In this document: piece by piece, positions 45,921-55,527 of the stretch
Layout: every line of letters begins with the position of its first letter
How positions within the stretch are numbered: position 1 is the stretch's first letter
Source of the DNA: Calothrix sp. 336/3
Lineage (GTDB): Bacteria; Cyanobacteriota; Cyanobacteriia; Cyanobacteriales; Nostocaceae
Assembly: GCF_000734895.2 (NCBI RefSeq)
Contig: NZ_CP011382.1
Coordinates: 3,946,700 to 4,010,699, forward strand
Direction: 5' to 3'
Length of the DNA: 64,000 nt
Notes under the pieces: generated by a model
Seen by the model: the letters and a program-made list of their open reading frames with translations, nothing else
The model's database searches: none
What the model was told of the DNA's origin: nothing
Program-made: the position numbers and the translations under genes

Positions 45921-45937
45921 GGGAGCAAAATGCTCCC
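45921..45937 (+). terminator. Short hairpin after the phosphoglucomutase gene
   Basis: GGGAGCA pairs with TGCTCCC around a three-base loop, followed by TATTTGC. The T run is weak. It also lies between two convergent units. Confidence 0.4.
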
Positions 45938-46000
45938 TATTTGCATATTAGGGGAGTTTTCTCCGGCAAATCGCAAATATTTCCATTCATACAGACAATC

Positions 46001-46984
46001 CTAATAAGCTCCCTGGTCTTTTTTGAAGATAACAGAAATAGTCCGCAACATTAATTTTAAATCATATTTCCATGTCCAATATTTTTGATATCTTAAATCC
46101 AATTCCACAACATCTTCAAAAGATTGAATTTTGGAACGTCCACTGACTTGCCACTCACCAGTCATTCCCGGTTTGACATCAAATCTTTGCCAATCATCAA
46201 CTCGATATAGTTCTACTTCATCAACAGTAGGTGGACGAGTTCCAACTAAACTCATTTCTCCCCAGAGAACATTCCAGAATTGTGGTATTTCATCTAAGCT
46301 AGTTTTTCTGAGAAATTTTCCTACTTTGGTAATTCTTGGGTCTTGAGCATTTTTAAATAATGCACCTTCTACTTCATTTTTGATACTAGATTTCAGGGCT
46401 TCGGCATTGGTTACCATCGAGCGAAACTTCCACATCCGGAAACGTTTACCGAGATGTCCACAACGAATTTGACCAAATAAAATTGGTCCTGGACTATCTA
46501 ACTTAATGGCGATCGCTATGGGTATAAATAAAAATCCTGTAATCAATAAGCCAACTAATGAACCTAAAATATCGAGAGTTCGCTTCCGTCGAGAATGAAT
46601 GGAAGGATGGGTAAAACCTCGACGCTTACTAATTTGATAAAGGATGCTCTCACTATCATGTTGAAATTCACAGTATTGGTCTAAGTGATGTTCGATAAGA
46701 GTTTTTTTGAGTTGAAAATCAATACTCAGTATAATAATTTTGATGTTAGATTCTTTCAAGAAATTACAAATACTTTGTAGCGTGGCAACTCCACTACTAT
46801 CTACACGATTTACATGGCTAAAATCAAGAATAATCTTATTAATTATGGAATTATTGGCAAAGACTTTATAACATTTAGCTTTGAAAAATCTCGCTTCTAC
46901 ATTACCTAAGATGACTGGTAATTTTACTAAATATACTTGTGGCGACACAACTATAATTTTGGTAATACTTCTTTCAGACTTCAT
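46001..46984 (-). CDS. STAS domain fused to polyprenyl-phosphate sugar transferase
   Basis: 327 residues. Residues 15-115 look like a STAS (anti-anti-sigma-type) domain, with the LDFSHVNRVDSSGVATLQ segment and Ser63/Ser64 in DSSG. Residues 133-327 form a bacterial sugar transferase: KRTLDI, membrane helix at 140-163, DSPGPILFGQIRCG, FRMWKFRSM, SLDEIPQFWNV and LVGTRPP. Such enzymes transfer sugar-1-phosphate to undecaprenyl phosphate, the first step of exopolysaccharide repeat synthesis. The STAS part could let a phosphorylation switch or partner protein control priming. It is the last gene in the cluster. Confidence 0.9.
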   Translation of the reverse strand: MKSERSITKIIVVSPQVYLVKLPVILGNVEARFFKAKCYKVFANNSIINKIILDFSHVNRVDSSGVATLQSICNFLKESNIKIIILSIDFQLKKTLIEHHLDQYCEFQHDSESILYQISKRRGFTHPSIHSRRKRTLDILGSLVGLLITGFLFIPIAIAIKLDSPGPILFGQIRCGHLGKRFRMWKFRSMVTNAEALKSSIKNEVEGALFKNAQDPRITKVGKFLRKTSLDEIPQFWNVLWGEMSLVGTRPPTVDEVELYRVDDWQRFDVKPGMTGEWQVSGRSKIQSFEDVVELDLRYQKYWTWKYDLKLMLRTISVIFKKDQGAY

Positions 46985-47128
46985 AAATTAAGCTTTTTAA
47001 TATGAAATTATATAGGTTGGAAAAAATAAATTATTTTTTGTGCTTATATTCTTAATAAGAATATTATTTGCCTAAGCAAAGTATGAAAGGATAAATTTCA
47101 GACAAATAATACTCTATTTGTGATATCA

Positions 47129-47665
47129 CTATACTTTTTTAACAGAGGTAAAGTCTATCAAAGATGCATTAGAAAGTTCGAGCTTCTGGCTCTGAAGTAA
47201 CTGTTGCTCTAATAAACTACAGAGTAATTGTTGAGATGTTAAGCTTTGGTGAGATATGGGTAAACGTTGAGGTTCACAAATAAACTGTACTAAATCACCA
47301 GGAGACCAGGCAATAGGAACACCAAGTTCTTCGAGTACTGTAGCTAGCTCCACTTGATGATTATCAACATGTTCTTTATATTCATAACTTCGAGGTACAA
47401 GAATATAAGGTACTTCTAATTCTTCTAGCATTAGAAATGTCCCTTCTCCACAATGGGAAATAATTATTCTTGCTTCTTTCAGTAAAGCATTAAAATGATT
47501 TTCATCTAGATGCTTGTAAACTCTTACACCTGGTGAAAGTACAGTACAAGAACCATACTGAATAATTACTTCTTCCTGAATTAAACCTTCTCGAAGCAAA
47601 AAACTAATCCAGTTTATCAAGCGATTAAATGGATATTTTTCTGTACCAACTGTAACAAAAATCAT
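47129..47665 (-). CDS. Alg13/PssE-like glycosyltransferase subunit
   Basis: 178 residues with the family pattern MIFVTVGTEKYPFNRLI at the start, IISHCGEGTF near 88 and PRSYEYKEHVDNHQVELA near 116. It is like the catalytic half of the Alg13/Alg14 UDP-GlcNAc (or related) transferase and of PssE in rhizobial exopolysaccharide synthesis. It needs an Alg14-like membrane partner, which is the gene immediately upstream, 24 bp away. Confidence 0.87.
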   Translation of the reverse strand: MIFVTVGTEKYPFNRLINWISFLLREGLIQEEVIIQYGSCTVLSPGVRVYKHLDENHFNALLKEARIIISHCGEGTFLMLEELEVPYILVPRSYEYKEHVDNHQVELATVLEELGVPIAWSPGDLVQFICEPQRLPISHQSLTSQQLLCSLLEQQLLQSQKLELSNASLIDFTSVKKV

Positions 47666-47689
47666 ATTTTTTACCTAGCTTTAGTGAGA

Positions 47690-48133
47690 TTATTGAACAA
47701 TCATTTTAGCTTTGCGATAGCGCTGCTGTAAGGGCAACCAATGCACATAAATTACATTAAGAAATGGCAGAGCAATTTTTGCAGAAAGACTGAGATTATG
47801 TACACGAGTAATTGATTCTACAAAAACGGTTTGGCAACCAGATAACTTACCAATAATGAGAAAGGGAACTGCGACGCCTGCACCACTAGTAATAATCACA
47901 TCAGGGCGTTCTGTACGAATAACTTTCCAGGCTAGGAACAAATTTCTCATCAAGTTGGGAATATGACGATTTGTAGGACTCCAAGCCCAAATTTTATTCT
48001 CTTCAGCCAACATTAATTCAGTTGTTGGAGTCTTAAAGGTAATCCAATGACGGTTGTAACTAGCCCAAAAATTTTGTAATTGGTACAAAGCTTTAAAGTG
48101 TCCACCTGATGAACAAACGAGCATGATTTTCAT
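47690..48133 (-). CDS. Alg14/PssD-like membrane subunit of a glycosyltransferase
   Basis: 147 residues. It starts MKIMLVCSSGGHFKALYQLQ, with the SSGGH acceptor-side motif, and holds ITSGAGVAVPFLIIG as the family's mid motif and then FVESITR. Alg14-type proteins anchor the Alg13-type catalytic subunit to the membrane and bind the lipid-linked acceptor. It is paired with the downstream gene. The stop at 47690 is followed by the start of that gene after 24 bp. Confidence 0.87.
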   Translation of the reverse strand: MKIMLVCSSGGHFKALYQLQNFWASYNRHWITFKTPTTELMLAEENKIWAWSPTNRHIPNLMRNLFLAWKVIRTERPDVIITSGAGVAVPFLIIGKLSGCQTVFVESITRVHNLSLSAKIALPFLNVIYVHWLPLQQRYRKAKMIVQ

Positions 48134-48290
48134 ATACGATATGTAAAGAATGAGTTGCTAAATTGCCATTGCTATAAAAAAAGAATTATTCTCTGAATCT
48201 CCATAGATTCTATGAATATTCATACCCTTAGATTAAGTGGTAATGGAAAATATGATGTTGTGGTCAACTATGGGTAAATATCTCTTACTT

Positions 48291-49325
48291 TTAAGCAGAT
48301 ATTCGAGAAATTTGTTCTTGATAAATACGTTTTTTTTGTCTTTTACCTGTAATTTCTAAGGCAATTTTTTCGCTCCAATGGTAGAGAGATTGGGGAAGTA
48401 AGAATAAGAGATAAGCCGCAGCAATGGTGATTAAGGTTTTGCTTGGTTCTTGAAGTAGAATTTGCCAGTGAGTTTTAATTGCGCGATGAGTCAGATGAAC
48501 AGCTAATTTCCCGTTTTTCAAACGCACTGCCCGTCGAGCAAGATAACGTAATTGGTATGCTCTAGCAAGGTTTTCCCATTTCTTAACAACTGTAGGTGCA
48601 TAGGTGCGGGTTTTCGCTATTACAGCTTCCCAGGAGTCGAGTTGATCAAAGACACTGGCTGAGAGTCCTCCTGCGTTGACACGATAGAGAGTGAGTGCGT
48701 CGGGAATCCCTTCAACTTGCCAATTTGTTTGTAGAACAATACGTATCCAACACTCAATATCTTCAGAACGACGGAATTCATCATCGAAGTAACAGAATTC
48801 TTTACTTCCCTGCTTATCGCTCTCATACTTGATTGCTTCTAAGGTTTCTCGACGAATCACGGGAGCAGAACCATTACCCACAGGGTTACGACACATCAGG
48901 TAAGGAGCGGTAATCCCTGTAAATTTCGGCATTTGGTACGTACCCAAAGGTTTACCGAATTCATCGATAAATGCAGAACGACAGAAACTGACACCAACAT
49001 GGGGAGATGTTTCTAGGTGTTGTACCTGCTGGGCAATTTTTTCCGGCAACCATAAGTCATCACCGTCTAAAAATGCTAAGTATTCACCGGTTGCATGACG
49101 GATTCCGGTATTTCTTGCTCCTGCTAAACCGCGATTTTTCTGGTGGATAATCTTGATGCGTGAATCTGTATATTGCTGACAAATTTCAATGCTGCGATCA
49201 GGTGACTCGTCATTAATAATCAGGATTTCCAGATTTTCGTAGGTTTGAGCTAGGACAGATTCTAGAGTTTGAGCGATGTATTTCTCAACTCCGTAAACAG
49301 GGATAATTACAGATACTTTTTTCAT
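48291..49325 (-). CDS. Family 2 glycosyltransferase
   Basis: 344 residues. GT-A fold: MKKVSVIIPVYGVEKYIAQT at the start, EILIINDESPD, then AFLDGDDLW (metal/nucleotide site near 87-95) and the RSEDIECWIR acceptor segment. A hydrophobic segment near 300-315 could anchor it to the membrane. It extends the lipid-linked repeat unit. It sits 31 bp downstream of the AsnB-like gene on the same strand; a 157-bp gap separates it from the Alg14-like gene. Confidence 0.92.
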   Translation of the reverse strand: MKKVSVIIPVYGVEKYIAQTLESVLAQTYENLEILIINDESPDRSIEICQQYTDSRIKIIHQKNRGLAGARNTGIRHATGEYLAFLDGDDLWLPEKIAQQVQHLETSPHVGVSFCRSAFIDEFGKPLGTYQMPKFTGITAPYLMCRNPVGNGSAPVIRRETLEAIKYESDKQGSKEFCYFDDEFRRSEDIECWIRIVLQTNWQVEGIPDALTLYRVNAGGLSASVFDQLDSWEAVIAKTRTYAPTVVKKWENLARAYQLRYLARRAVRLKNGKLAVHLTHRAIKTHWQILLQEPSKTLITIAAAYLLFLLPQSLYHWSEKIALEITGKRQKKRIYQEQISRISA

Positions 49326-49356
49326 GGTGATGCTTGTGGTGTGTTCCCTGGAATTT

Positions 49357-51231
49357 CTACTTACTACTAGGTGCGTATTGCCGCTTGAGAGATTGGTGAT
49401 TTAGTAAAGTTAAGATACGGAATAAACCGTAGGGTGAGTTGCTGTGGTTTAATCCCTGTGCAGTCAGGGTTGGAGGAGTAGCCCATTGACTCAGGGGAAC
49501 TTCCCAAGGGTTGCTTCCCCAAACAGAGGTGATAATTTGTTGTTGTTCGGGGGTTACACTTTCCCACATTTCTTTGATGGTGGGACTATGGAGAGCATAC
49601 CAACCCAAATTAGACCAGGAACCATCGGTAGCTAGGGAGACTTGTTTAACCTTAGACTTGCGACGTTTTTGTAGCCATTGCCCAGCGTAAACTAGGAATT
49701 TTTCTACATTAGAAGCACCAGGTCGCCAACCTCGATTAGCATCCACAATGGAGTTGCCGCAAAGCTTGGCTATAACTTGATTCCAAACGGCAGCATTGAT
49801 TTTCCATCGTGGACGAATTTGGTTATAACAATCCGCGATCGCCCTGTCTCCCAGAAAAATATCGTAGGGTAAAATTCGTAACATCATATTATCCGAGAGT
49901 CCTGGTTGGTAGCAGGCAGGACGTACCCGACGGTCTTCAAGACGTAGTCTTTCCAAGTCTGAAGTGAAACGGGGAGGTAAATCACCAAACCACTCATTCA
50001 AACGTTCCTGCATTGCTTGGGCAAACTCTGGAGCGGGAGGACGGGGAGGAGATTCCATCAGGAAGCTTTTCACGGGGGTATCGTCCAATTGGAAGAAAGG
50101 TAAATTTTTACCTAGTAATTGTACGTACTTCTGTTCTAAACAAGCCCCTTTAAATACATCATCTATGGGGAAAGCCGCGAGGACGGTTTTGGCTTGCAGT
50201 TTCTGGATGAGTTCCAGAGTCCCCATAAAATGGTTGTCTTCCACAGACCACATCGCCCCAGAAACCTTTACCCCATCAGCAATCCAACGGGGATAGTAGT
50301 CCTTATCTCTGGCATAGCCGATGTATTCTACCTGAGCCGCCGCACAAAGTTGTTGAGCGATCGCGCTTTCATTATTGGGAACATCGTAAAGATTGATACC
50401 ATGAACCTGGGCGGGGTTATTTGCTGCAAATAGAATTGCACGGGAATCTAAACCACCACTGACATAGGTGACAATGGGTGCTAGACGGGGTAAGGTGCGT
50501 TTTTTTATTGCTGCTTGTACCGCTTCAGATAATCGCTCTACCGCAGTCTGGAAGCTAATACTGGGTGCTTCGGTGAATGCTTGCCAATATTCACGCTGTC
50601 GGTAGGATGGTTGGGAAAGTTGCCAACAACAGTGAGTTGCTGCTCCTGCATACTTAATTTCGTTGTAATAAGTATGGGGAGGTGTGGCTTTCCACTCCCG
50701 TAAAAACTCTGCCATGGAGACGTAATCCGGTGTTGTCTGCACATCAGAGTCCGTGGCGATCGCATCTGGGAAAGTACAGATGACAGTGTTACTAACTTGC
50801 TGGGGACGATACAGAAAAACTGGATAAAAGCCAAAGCGGTCAGTTATCAGATGAATCAGCCGCTCACGGGGGTCTACAATCAGGATGGCTGCACTACCAT
50901 CGTAGTTTTCTAAGGCATGAATACCGCCCTCTAAATATTCTTTTATCAGAATTTTATTGCTTAAACCACCCGTAGAATCGCTGATTTTTTCCCCTTCACA
51001 CCATGTAGATTCGTCCCAAACTACTCTCCCAGACGTAACAATACGTACACCAGTAGCTGGATGATAAGCAGGGGCAAAGAGTTCGGGAGGATCGTGACTT
51101 ACCCAGGCGATCGCGCAATCATTTTCAATAATAATTTCTGTATGTTCTGAGTCAGAAGTTATTAATCTTTTTGCCGCAGATTCAATGCGAGATACCCGAT
51201 TATCACCAATAGTTATGTAAATACCAGACAT
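49357..51231 (-). CDS. Asparagine-synthetase-like protein with Cys-less glutaminase domain
   Basis: 624 residues. The N-terminal domain resembles a class II glutamine amidotransferase (about 1-200) but begins MSGIYI where the active family has MCGI; Ser replaces the nucleophile Cys, and the change is one base (TCT for TGT). The C-terminal AsnB-like ATP-PPase domain has SGGLDS at 258-263 and later family segments. It may use free ammonia or another amine, or form an amide on a sugar acid or polymer, as AsnB-like proteins in polysaccharide clusters can. It lies inside the exopolysaccharide gene set. Confidence 0.85.
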   Translation of the reverse strand: MSGIYITIGDNRVSRIESAAKRLITSDSEHTEIIIENDCAIAWVSHDPPELFAPAYHPATGVRIVTSGRVVWDESTWCEGEKISDSTGGLSNKILIKEYLEGGIHALENYDGSAAILIVDPRERLIHLITDRFGFYPVFLYRPQQVSNTVICTFPDAIATDSDVQTTPDYVSMAEFLREWKATPPHTYYNEIKYAGAATHCCWQLSQPSYRQREYWQAFTEAPSISFQTAVERLSEAVQAAIKKRTLPRLAPIVTYVSGGLDSRAILFAANNPAQVHGINLYDVPNNESAIAQQLCAAAQVEYIGYARDKDYYPRWIADGVKVSGAMWSVEDNHFMGTLELIQKLQAKTVLAAFPIDDVFKGACLEQKYVQLLGKNLPFFQLDDTPVKSFLMESPPRPPAPEFAQAMQERLNEWFGDLPPRFTSDLERLRLEDRRVRPACYQPGLSDNMMLRILPYDIFLGDRAIADCYNQIRPRWKINAAVWNQVIAKLCGNSIVDANRGWRPGASNVEKFLVYAGQWLQKRRKSKVKQVSLATDGSWSNLGWYALHSPTIKEMWESVTPEQQQIITSVWGSNPWEVPLSQWATPPTLTAQGLNHSNSPYGLFRILTLLNHQSLKRQYAPSSK

Positions 51232-51272
51232 ATTTGTGGATGTGAATAATATGATGAAATTTTTAATTAGTC

Positions 51273-51836
51273 CTAGATAAAATCGGAACTCAATTGTTGA
51301 GATTTTTTCTGATTTTGACCACAGTTAATCTTGGTATTTATATTGTGGATATATGCTTGTAATTCTTGTGGTTTGCGAAATATCAGAACTTGGCGATTTT
51401 CCTGATACTGCCGCATTTTTCCCAATACCAAGGGACGTACTGCCTGTGGATAATACCAAATTCCTTTGAGGGTATCCCAATCAATTTCTACAGTATGTTC
51501 TGGTAAATCTGGTCGAGATGAACCACGGAATTGGAATAATCTTTTTAATGCCCGATAGATACATAATGAGGGATGGTAATCGAGAAAAATTAATGTATCT
51601 GCTGCCTGAAAATGTGAATCCCAATTCTCTGGATCTGGACCATCCATAATCCACTTTTCCTGCTGCAATAATTTGTGCAATTTCTCACCTACCTCCTGGG
51701 AATCTACTCTTTCCCAATTAGGAGTCCAGTACAAAGCATCAAGATGGAGTACAGGTAGATTTAAATATTTACCTAATTCCATAGCGATGGTCGATTTACC
51801 AGAACCAGGAGAACCAATCAGTAAAATCTTTTGCAT
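51273..51836 (-). CDS. P-loop kinase-like protein (FlaR/adenylate kinase-related)
   Basis: 187 residues from ATG 51836 (MQKILLIGSPGSGKST); a TTG start at 51884 would overlap the flippase gene by 8 bp. The Walker A motif is GSPGSGKST at 8-16, and LDALYWTPNW (37-46) with WIMDGP matches the family of adenylate-kinase-like proteins called DNA topology modulation proteins. The fold phosphorylates small molecules with ATP. Similar kinases occur inside polysaccharide clusters; the substrate here is unknown. It lies between the Wzx-like and AsnB-like genes. Confidence 0.82.
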   Translation of the reverse strand: MQKILLIGSPGSGKSTIAMELGKYLNLPVLHLDALYWTPNWERVDSQEVGEKLHKLLQQEKWIMDGPDPENWDSHFQAADTLIFLDYHPSLCIYRALKRLFQFRGSSRPDLPEHTVEIDWDTLKGIWYYPQAVRPLVLGKMRQYQENRQVLIFRKPQELQAYIHNINTKINCGQNQKKSQQLSSDFI

Positions 51837-51876
51837 ATTATTTATATATTCTGATGCAGAGTAATTGAGATTTTGT

Positions 51877-53151
51877 CTAGACAAGTTTAGTCACCTTATT
51901 TGCAAATACATAGCGAGTAGCCCAAAAAGTGAATAATGGCATGCATAGAAAATGGGTAATCAAGACAGCAGATGCTACACCAATTGCCTGCCAATGAACA
52001 CCGATTAGTAAAGCAATACCAAACATCACAGTGAAAGCAACACTAAATAGCAAATCTATTTGCGGTTTATCGACTGCTATTAGTAACTGAGAAGCTGCAT
52101 CTGCATAGGGACGAGGAATAGCAGATAAACAAATTAAAACTAAGATAGGAATTGCTGCTATCCATTTAGCACCAAAGACAATGGGGACATAAAAGTATGC
52201 CAAACTGGATTGTAATAATACTAGAGGAATGATAATAAAACTGATGGTTCTCAAACTATGAAAGTAACGTTGCTGGAATTTATCCCATTGGGAACGTACC
52301 TCACAAAGATGGGGTAAAAGAGCAAGACTAATGGCATTAATGGCACTTAAACTAATTCCTAACCCTGCATTGAAAGCAAAATAGTATAAACCTAATTGCT
52401 CCAAGCTGATGAAGCGTCCAACAATTAAATAATCTAAATTATTACGTAATGTTTCTAAAAGTTTAATGCCTAACATACTACGCCCAAATTTAATAATTTC
52501 TCGCCAATGTTTGGCAGTAAAGTTTTTCTTTGGTCGCCAGGAATGATTTATGTAAGGAATAATTACCCACAACGGTGCAACTAATACTTTCGGTAAGACA
52601 ATTGCCCACATTCCCCATCCTAGATAAGCAAGGATAGCTGTGAGGATATTGTCAACGGTAACTTGGGTACTATTCAGAATAGCTAAAACCTTGAGTCGAT
52701 TTTCTCGCTGTAACAAAGCAACATTTATATATGCGAGGGGTGAAATGAGATAAATTACAGCCATCGCACAAATTGGTAAGATTAACTTGGAGTCTCCATA
52801 AAACCAAGAAATCGGGAAGGATAGACAACATTGAATACAAAACAAACAAACATATATCAACCAATTTAATCTATAGGCTGATTGGGAAAATTCTTCTAAT
52901 CTGTCCGCTTCAATTTGAATTAATTTAGCATTGATACCAAAACGACTAAAGACTTGGGTGATATCATAAGTTGTCAACACGATGGCTGCTAAACCATAGT
53001 CCTTAGGACTGAGAAACCGAGCTAAAATAACAGTAGTTATTAAACGAAATACACGAATAATTAACTCTGAACTACCCAACCAACTGAGATTTCTAAGGAA
53101 AGGATTGGAAGCTATTTTTTGCCAAAATTGCAATTTTTTTTGGTCTGCCAT
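51877..53151 (-). CDS. wzx-like: Wzx-like polysaccharide flippase
   Basis: 424 residues with about twelve membrane helices. The N-terminus has NLSWLGSSELIIRVFRLITTVILARFLSPKDYG, typical of the lipopolysaccharide biosynthesis/MATE-like flippase family. The GLGISL and GLYYFAFNAGL segments are in the middle. It would move lipid-linked repeat units across the inner membrane. Its stop overlaps the reading frame of the kinase gene's extended start, which favours tight coupling. Confidence 0.9.
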   Translation of the reverse strand: MADQKKLQFWQKIASNPFLRNLSWLGSSELIIRVFRLITTVILARFLSPKDYGLAAIVLTTYDITQVFSRFGINAKLIQIEADRLEEFSQSAYRLNWLIYVCLFCIQCCLSFPISWFYGDSKLILPICAMAVIYLISPLAYINVALLQRENRLKVLAILNSTQVTVDNILTAILAYLGWGMWAIVLPKVLVAPLWVIIPYINHSWRPKKNFTAKHWREIIKFGRSMLGIKLLETLRNNLDYLIVGRFISLEQLGLYYFAFNAGLGISLSAINAISLALLPHLCEVRSQWDKFQQRYFHSLRTISFIIIPLVLLQSSLAYFYVPIVFGAKWIAAIPILVLICLSAIPRPYADAASQLLIAVDKPQIDLLFSVAFTVMFGIALLIGVHWQAIGVASAVLITHFLCMPLFTFWATRYVFANKVTKLV

Positions 53152-53232
53152 GATATTTATTTATATCCACAAAGATTGGTGAGTGTCAGAGAATAAATAT
53201 ATACCCATTAAACAAAATAAAATTTATTTATT

Positions 53233-54276
53233 TTAATTAGCAGATTTATATATTTCTGACGATAAATATATTCCCTTATAAGATTTTTTGGTAATTAATT
53301 GGGATAGAGTTTCTTCCCAACTAGTTAAATATTTTTCCCAGTTATGCTTGACTGATTCTCGTCCGTTAACTCCCCAAGCAAGTAATTCTCCATGATTCTG
53401 GGTGGCGATCGCCCCAATTACCCTAGTCAATTCTTCCCTGTCATTGGGTTTGATAAGTACACCACAATTATCTATTTGTTCACTTAAACCATCGATATCT
53501 GAGACAATTACCGGTTTTGCCGCAGCTTTGGCTTCTAAGCAGACATTTCCCCAGGGTTCCCAACGGGAGGGAATTACAACCACATCACACTCTTCTAAAA
53601 ATTTGGGAACATCCTGAACTTTGCCAACAAAGTGAATATTGGGGTTATCTGCTGTCATGGTTTTAAGTTTTTCTTCCTCTTCACCATAACCACCAATCAC
53701 TAACTCCACGGGATAATGCCGCAATGCTTCCATGGCTTGTATGAGGATATCAAAACCTTTTTGAGGACAAAAGCGACCATAGGTTGCTAATCTCAAAGGT
53801 TGATGGATATTTTGAGAAGAAACATTAAAAAATCTCTCTAAATTTGGACATTGCTGAATGAATCTTACCTTTTTTTGATTGACTAACTTGGCTTCTTTCA
53901 TCCAATTTGCTTGCCCTTGGGAAACAGCAATTACACAATCTGCCAATCCATAGGCGAGACGTAACATAGAACGAAATCGAATTTTGTGTGTAACATTATG
54001 TTCTTCAAAACCCTGGGAGTAATGGTGTTCATGAATGAGAATTTTGGCAAATTGTTTCAACCAAAAAATGTCTGGCAGAAAGCGCCAATTGCATACTTGA
54101 TTGAGAATAATTAAATCTGGTTTTAAAGAAGGTAAAGCTGCTTTGGCAGATTTTATATCTAAAATTTGAAAATCATAATTTTGGGAGAGACGAGAATTGT
54201 GTATTCCCTTGAGATTAGAAACAATTCCTCCAGTATTGATATCATTTAAAATGTGAAGTATGGTAGGTTTTTTCAT
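53233..54276 (-). CDS. Family 4 glycosyltransferase
   Basis: 347 residues. GT-B fold: start MKKPTILHILNDINTGGIVSN, the mid ATYGRFCPQKGFD block, then VVIPSRWEPWGNVCLEAKAAAKPVIVSDIDG, with the E-x7-E-type pattern. It adds a sugar to the growing lipid-linked repeat. Its start is adjacent to the polymerase gene's end (two bases apart), showing tight operon packing. Confidence 0.93.
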   Translation of the reverse strand: MKKPTILHILNDINTGGIVSNLKGIHNSRLSQNYDFQILDIKSAKAALPSLKPDLIILNQVCNWRFLPDIFWLKQFAKILIHEHHYSQGFEEHNVTHKIRFRSMLRLAYGLADCVIAVSQGQANWMKEAKLVNQKKVRFIQQCPNLERFFNVSSQNIHQPLRLATYGRFCPQKGFDILIQAMEALRHYPVELVIGGYGEEEEKLKTMTADNPNIHFVGKVQDVPKFLEECDVVVIPSRWEPWGNVCLEAKAAAKPVIVSDIDGLSEQIDNCGVLIKPNDREELTRVIGAIATQNHGELLAWGVNGRESVKHNWEKYLTSWEETLSQLITKKSYKGIYLSSEIYKSAN

Positions 54277-54278
54277 AG

Positions 54279-55517
54279 CTATGAGAAAATAGGAGATTTT
54301 TCTTTAAAAGCAATGCCCATCATTACTAGGGCAATCCAATAGAGATAAGCTAAAACTTCTAGATTTTCGCCAAAGGTATACAACCACAAAATCAGCGTCA
54401 TACTTAAACCGACTTGGGCAATTCTGCTATTTTGTGACTTAAAAACTAAATCAATAACGCTATAAATCATAGGGATTGCCAAAGCTAGTAATCCCACAAT
54501 TCCTTTCACGTATAGCAATCCATACCAAGAGTGATGGGAACCAATGGGCATATACTCAACTAAATGGGGACCTTTTTCCACAATCCCATGTCCCCAAATG
54601 GGCGCTTCGTTTTCCCAACGGTAAAGAGCAATTCTTCCTAAAGCTGCTCGTACACGGGAAGAGTCTGCCCTCGCAGAACTAAATTTATCTGCCGCAGTTT
54701 CCGCCAAATCTAAGACTGTGGGAGCAATTAAACCACTCATAGAAGTCACTAACCCTAGGAGCAGTAACAGTAGGGGACGATGTAAGTGAGATAAAAACCA
54801 TGTCAACCCCCAAACAATGGGAATTGATAATAATGCCAGACGAGATACGGAAATTACGCACATGAAAACGGCACTAAATATCCCGATGTAACGCCATCGA
54901 CGGCTAGTTTCTGCCAAGGCAAGAAAGAAATAGACATTACCCATAAAACCAAGGGCTGGTGCCCAAGGTGTAAATAATTGCCAGCGAGGAGCATGATTAC
55001 TCGGATCGATGCCATAGAGGGAAATAGAGAAAAAATCTTCTGGTACACCCAAAAAACCAAAGGGATAGGTGATAGGTTGTTGGGGTAGATGTAACAAGTA
55101 GGCAGCTAGGAAGAAGGGAAAGATAATCAGGGTTTGTAAACCGATGAGGCAAGCTAGGCGGTACAGTAATTGGGGTCTGATATCTAGAACCCCGGCTAAG
55201 GGTAGAATTGCTAATAATGCCCAACCCTTTGCCCAACCAAAACTAGACTTAATAATTTGTCCAGTTTCCAGGTTAAAGTCAAGATGACCCATTACTAATG
55301 CAACTTGCATTACAACCATTCCCATAATCCACATCCAGATACCGCCGGGAATGCTACGTAACTTCTCTGGTTTCTGCCAGAATTGACGCACTACATCGTA
55401 GAATAAAATCCAGCCGACAACTGAGCCGACAAGATAAATTGTACCTGTGAAGTAAAATCCATAAGTGCCGATGCAGGTATACCAAATGACTCTCTCGGCA
55501 AAATTTTCTGGTTTCAT
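54279..55517 (-). CDS. wzy-like: Wzy-like O-antigen polymerase/ligase
   Basis: 412 residues with about eleven membrane helices. The large periplasmic loop in the second half carries RAALGRIALYRWENEAPIWGHG and HHSWYGLLYVKG, as in the Wzy_C/O-antigen ligase domain. It would join lipid-linked repeat units into polymer in the periplasm. It stands between the chain-length gene and a glycosyltransferase gene. Confidence 0.9.
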   Translation of the reverse strand: MKPENFAERVIWYTCIGTYGFYFTGTIYLVGSVVGWILFYDVVRQFWQKPEKLRSIPGGIWMWIMGMVVMQVALVMGHLDFNLETGQIIKSSFGWAKGWALLAILPLAGVLDIRPQLLYRLACLIGLQTLIIFPFFLAAYLLHLPQQPITYPFGFLGVPEDFFSISLYGIDPSNHAPRWQLFTPWAPALGFMGNVYFFLALAETSRRWRYIGIFSAVFMCVISVSRLALLSIPIVWGLTWFLSHLHRPLLLLLLGLVTSMSGLIAPTVLDLAETAADKFSSARADSSRVRAALGRIALYRWENEAPIWGHGIVEKGPHLVEYMPIGSHHSWYGLLYVKGIVGLLALAIPMIYSVIDLVFKSQNSRIAQVGLSMTLILWLYTFGENLEVLAYLYWIALVMMGIAFKEKSPIFS

Positions 55518-55527
55518 GATTAGTACA

